Of a stretch of DNA of 5,923 nt, positions 4,331-5,923 are shown piece after piece. A program made the position numbers and the translations under genes. Source of the stretch: Thermogutta sp. Lineage in GTDB: Bacteria > Planctomycetota > Planctomycetia > Pirellulales > Thermoguttaceae. Under the pieces are notes generated by a model that worked only from the letters and a program-made list of their open reading frames with translations, made no database searches and was not told where the DNA came from. Where the stretch lies: NCBI GenBank assembly GCA_012798155.1, contig JAAZNR010000073.1, positions 1-5,923 of the forward strand, in the 5' to 3' direction. The stretch's first letter is position 1. The number at the start of each line of letters is the position of its first letter.

Positions 4331-5896
4331 ATGAACGACCCTTCGGCCGAATGCCCTTCTTCGACGCTTGCCGACGTCCGAACCTCTTCGGAGGCCGAGG
4401 CGAGCGCCGTCGTCCAGGCGGACCGGCCGGGCGAGCCGCGGGGGTCGGCAACAGGGGTCGAGGCCCGCCTGGACTCCCCTCACGCCCCGCGAGAACTACC
4501 AGCGCCCCACGGACCGGGCGTTTCGCCCGGTGTCAAAAATGACACGGCCGGCGCGGGCGAGGCCCCCCATGCCGTCTTCGGCGAGGAGGATTGGGACCGT
4601 GCCGCTCTCGAAACGGCACCTCTCCCGGAAAGATGGCGCCGTCATGCCCGCGAGTTGGCGGAGTATCTCCGTCAGCGACAACGGGACCTGGACGAGCGCG
4701 AAGCCCGGCTCAACTCGCACGCCGCCAAATTGGAGCACGAGGACCGGCTGTTGCGGCTGCTTTGGTCCCAGCGGGTTGAGGAATGGGAAGAGAGGCGGCT
4801 GGAACTCGCCCGCCGCGAAGCCGAGCTGGACCAACGCGAATCGTCTCTACGTCGCCGGGAGGAAGAGCTGCAGGAACAAGCCGCGGCGATGCGAACACGG
4901 GAGGAGGTCCTGGATCAACGGGAGTATCAGATCGGTCTCGGTGAGTTCGATCTCGCCGGTCGTCGCCGAGAGTGGGAGTCGCGCGTTCGGGCATTCGAGG
5001 AGCATAGCCGGGATTTGGAGGCCTTGGCGGCCGTCTTGGTGCCCGCCGAGGAACCGCCACCGCCCATGGCCGAGACTCTGCCGCAAGCGGAGGGTTGCCC
5101 CCCGCCGGTCGAGCAGGAGAATCCGCGGGGACCTATCGCGCCGGATTTCCGTCCGGCAATCGTCCCGGCTTCTCCGGCCGAGGGATCGGACGCGAGCGAA
5201 GACCTGCGGTCTCGCGAGCGATCGCGGGCGGAGGCGGAAGCCCAGGCCAATCACTTGCGGCACCGCGCCGAGGACTTGCTCCGCGAGTTGGAGCAGGATC
5301 GGGACAAACTGCGGCGGGAAAGCCGAGACTTGCGAAACCGCTGGGCGACGTTGGAGCGGCAACTGCTGGCCGACTGGACGACGCGAAACCGCGTCCTCCT
5401 GGAACGGGAAAGAGGGCTTCGAACCGCCGCGGCGAAGAATCAGGCCGTGCTTGAGGCGGCCCAATCGTTGCACCGGCGTGCCTTGGAGCATCGCACGGCG
5501 GCGGAGGAACTCCTCGCTCGACTTTCCGGCCGGGCCTCCCGGGCGGCGCTCCGGAAGCGGTTATCGCGATTGCGAAGGGCGTTGAAGGCGGCCTACCAAG
5601 AACGAGCGGACGCGGCCGAGCAAAAACTGGCTGAGTGCCGCCGCATTCACGAGGAAACGTCGGCCTTGCAAGAGGCTGTTGCAGCGGAGTGGCGACGGCA
5701 CGACGCAGCCTTGACGGAGCGTCGCAAGGAACTGCTGGACCAGGCGCGAGAATTGGCCGGCCGCGAGGAACAGTTCCGCCTGGCCGAGCGCGATTGGCTG
5801 CTGGAACGCCGGAAATACGAAACCGTCGAACTGCGGCTGCTTACGGAGATCCACCGCCTCCGCGAGCGCCTGCGGGAATCACGGGGGCAAGCCTGA
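4331..5896 (+). CDS. Large coiled-coil protein of unknown function
   Basis: The 521-residue product has no signal peptide or membrane segment and is probably cytoplasmic. Residues 1-95 are low-complexity and likely disordered. Residues about 100-236 form the first coiled coil; hydrophobic residues fall exactly seven apart at L159, L166, L173, L180, M187, L194, I201 and L208, within repeated REAxLxxRE-type segments. Residues 237-290 are a proline-rich linker (EEPPPPM, GCPPPVEQ). Residues about 291-517 form a second coiled coil, with heptads at L320, L327, L334 and L341, and are very rich in Arg, Glu, Ala and Leu. There is no Walker motif, so it is not an SMC ATPase despite the likely similarity in searches. 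A structural, scaffold or cell-architecture role is plausible but unproven. The ATG at 4331 is preferred to an in-frame TTG at 4319; neither has a good ribosome-binding site, unlike the other three genes. The stop is TGA. Confidence 0.85.
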   Translation: MNDPSAECPSSTLADVRTSSEAEASAVVQADRPGEPRGSATGVEARLDSPHAPRELPAPHGPGVSPGVKNDTAGAGEAPHAVFGEEDWDRAALETAPLPERWRRHARELAEYLRQRQRDLDEREARLNSHAAKLEHEDRLLRLLWSQRVEEWEERRLELARREAELDQRESSLRRREEELQEQAAAMRTREEVLDQREYQIGLGEFDLAGRRREWESRVRAFEEHSRDLEALAAVLVPAEEPPPPMAETLPQAEGCPPPVEQENPRGPIAPDFRPAIVPASPAEGSDASEDLRSRERSRAEAEAQANHLRHRAEDLLRELEQDRDKLRRESRDLRNRWATLERQLLADWTTRNRVLLERERGLRTAAAKNQAVLEAAQSLHRRALEHRTAAEELLARLSGRASRAALRKRLSRLRRALKAAYQERADAAEQKLAECRRIHEETSALQEAVAAEWRRHDAALTERRKELLDQARELAGREEQFRLAERDWLLERRKYETVELRLLTEIHRLRERLRESRGQA

Positions 5897-5923
5897 CGCG
5901 GCTCCTCGCCGGTTGTCCCCTGA

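Noticed and set aside
4225..4542. A 105-codon plus-strand frame starting upstream of the coiled-coil gene
   Set aside because: It has no ribosome-binding site or recognisable domain and overlaps the better-supported coiled-coil frame for about 210 bases.
4368..5585. A 405-codon plus-strand frame inside the coiled-coil gene
   Set aside because: Its product is an Arg/Pro/Ser-rich jumble, whereas the frame from 4331 shows regular heptads and a coherent coil-linker-coil layout.
4331..5896. SMC-type chromosome partition ATPase
   Set aside because: Long Glu/Arg-rich coils can score against SMC proteins, but there is no Walker A, Walker B or ABC signature and no terminal globular ATPase domain.

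Overview
The window is GC-rich and carries four protein-coding genes with long, mostly non-coding gaps between them. The overall style suggests a planctomycete, perhaps of the Pirellulales type. The signs are a secreted carbohydrate-esterase-like alpha/beta hydrolase, a secreted beta-sandwich protein of a kind I associate with planctomycete glycosyl hydrolase-like proteins, a GTG start, a large orphan coiled-coil protein, and repeat-laden intergenic DNA. This assignment is an inference from gene content and was not tested by a search.

Layout. Positions 2-1030 (minus) hold the N-terminal 343 codons of a secreted protein that runs off the left edge. It has a signal peptide, a beta-rich galactose-binding-like region, and then a Rossmann/amidotransferase-like region. 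A 205-bp gap (1031-1235) holds its ribosome-binding site, a candidate promoter, a 31-bp tandem duplication and one sequence strikingly like a type I-C CRISPR repeat. Positions 1236-2141 (minus) encode a complete PfkB-family sugar kinase, most like bacterial fructokinase. Positions 2643-3596 (minus) encode an exported alpha/beta hydrolase with an intact Ser-Asp-His set. Positions 4331-5896 (plus) encode a 521-residue cytoplasmic protein made of two long coiled-coil blocks joined by a proline-rich linker. It is divergent from the hydrolase.

Intergenic DNA. The gaps upstream of the kinase (2142-2642) and of the hydrolase (3597-4330) each contain a copy of the same composite fold-back element. 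Each copy is bracketed by CCGTTCAYG / TGAACGG inverted motifs and contains imperfectly palindromic GAAACGCAGAGG-type arms. The second gap also contains a short array of TTTACCGAT and CCCGAC words (4005-4095).

How the genes may work together. The three minus-strand genes fit a carbohydrate-use theme: two exported proteins that could bind or de-esterify polysaccharide, and a cytoplasmic kinase that would phosphorylate a released sugar. The spacing (205 and 501 bp) argues against one tight operon. The coiled-coil gene shows no functional link to them. I do not see a complete new system here. The most unusual material is the intergenic repeats and the solitary CRISPR-repeat-like sequence.
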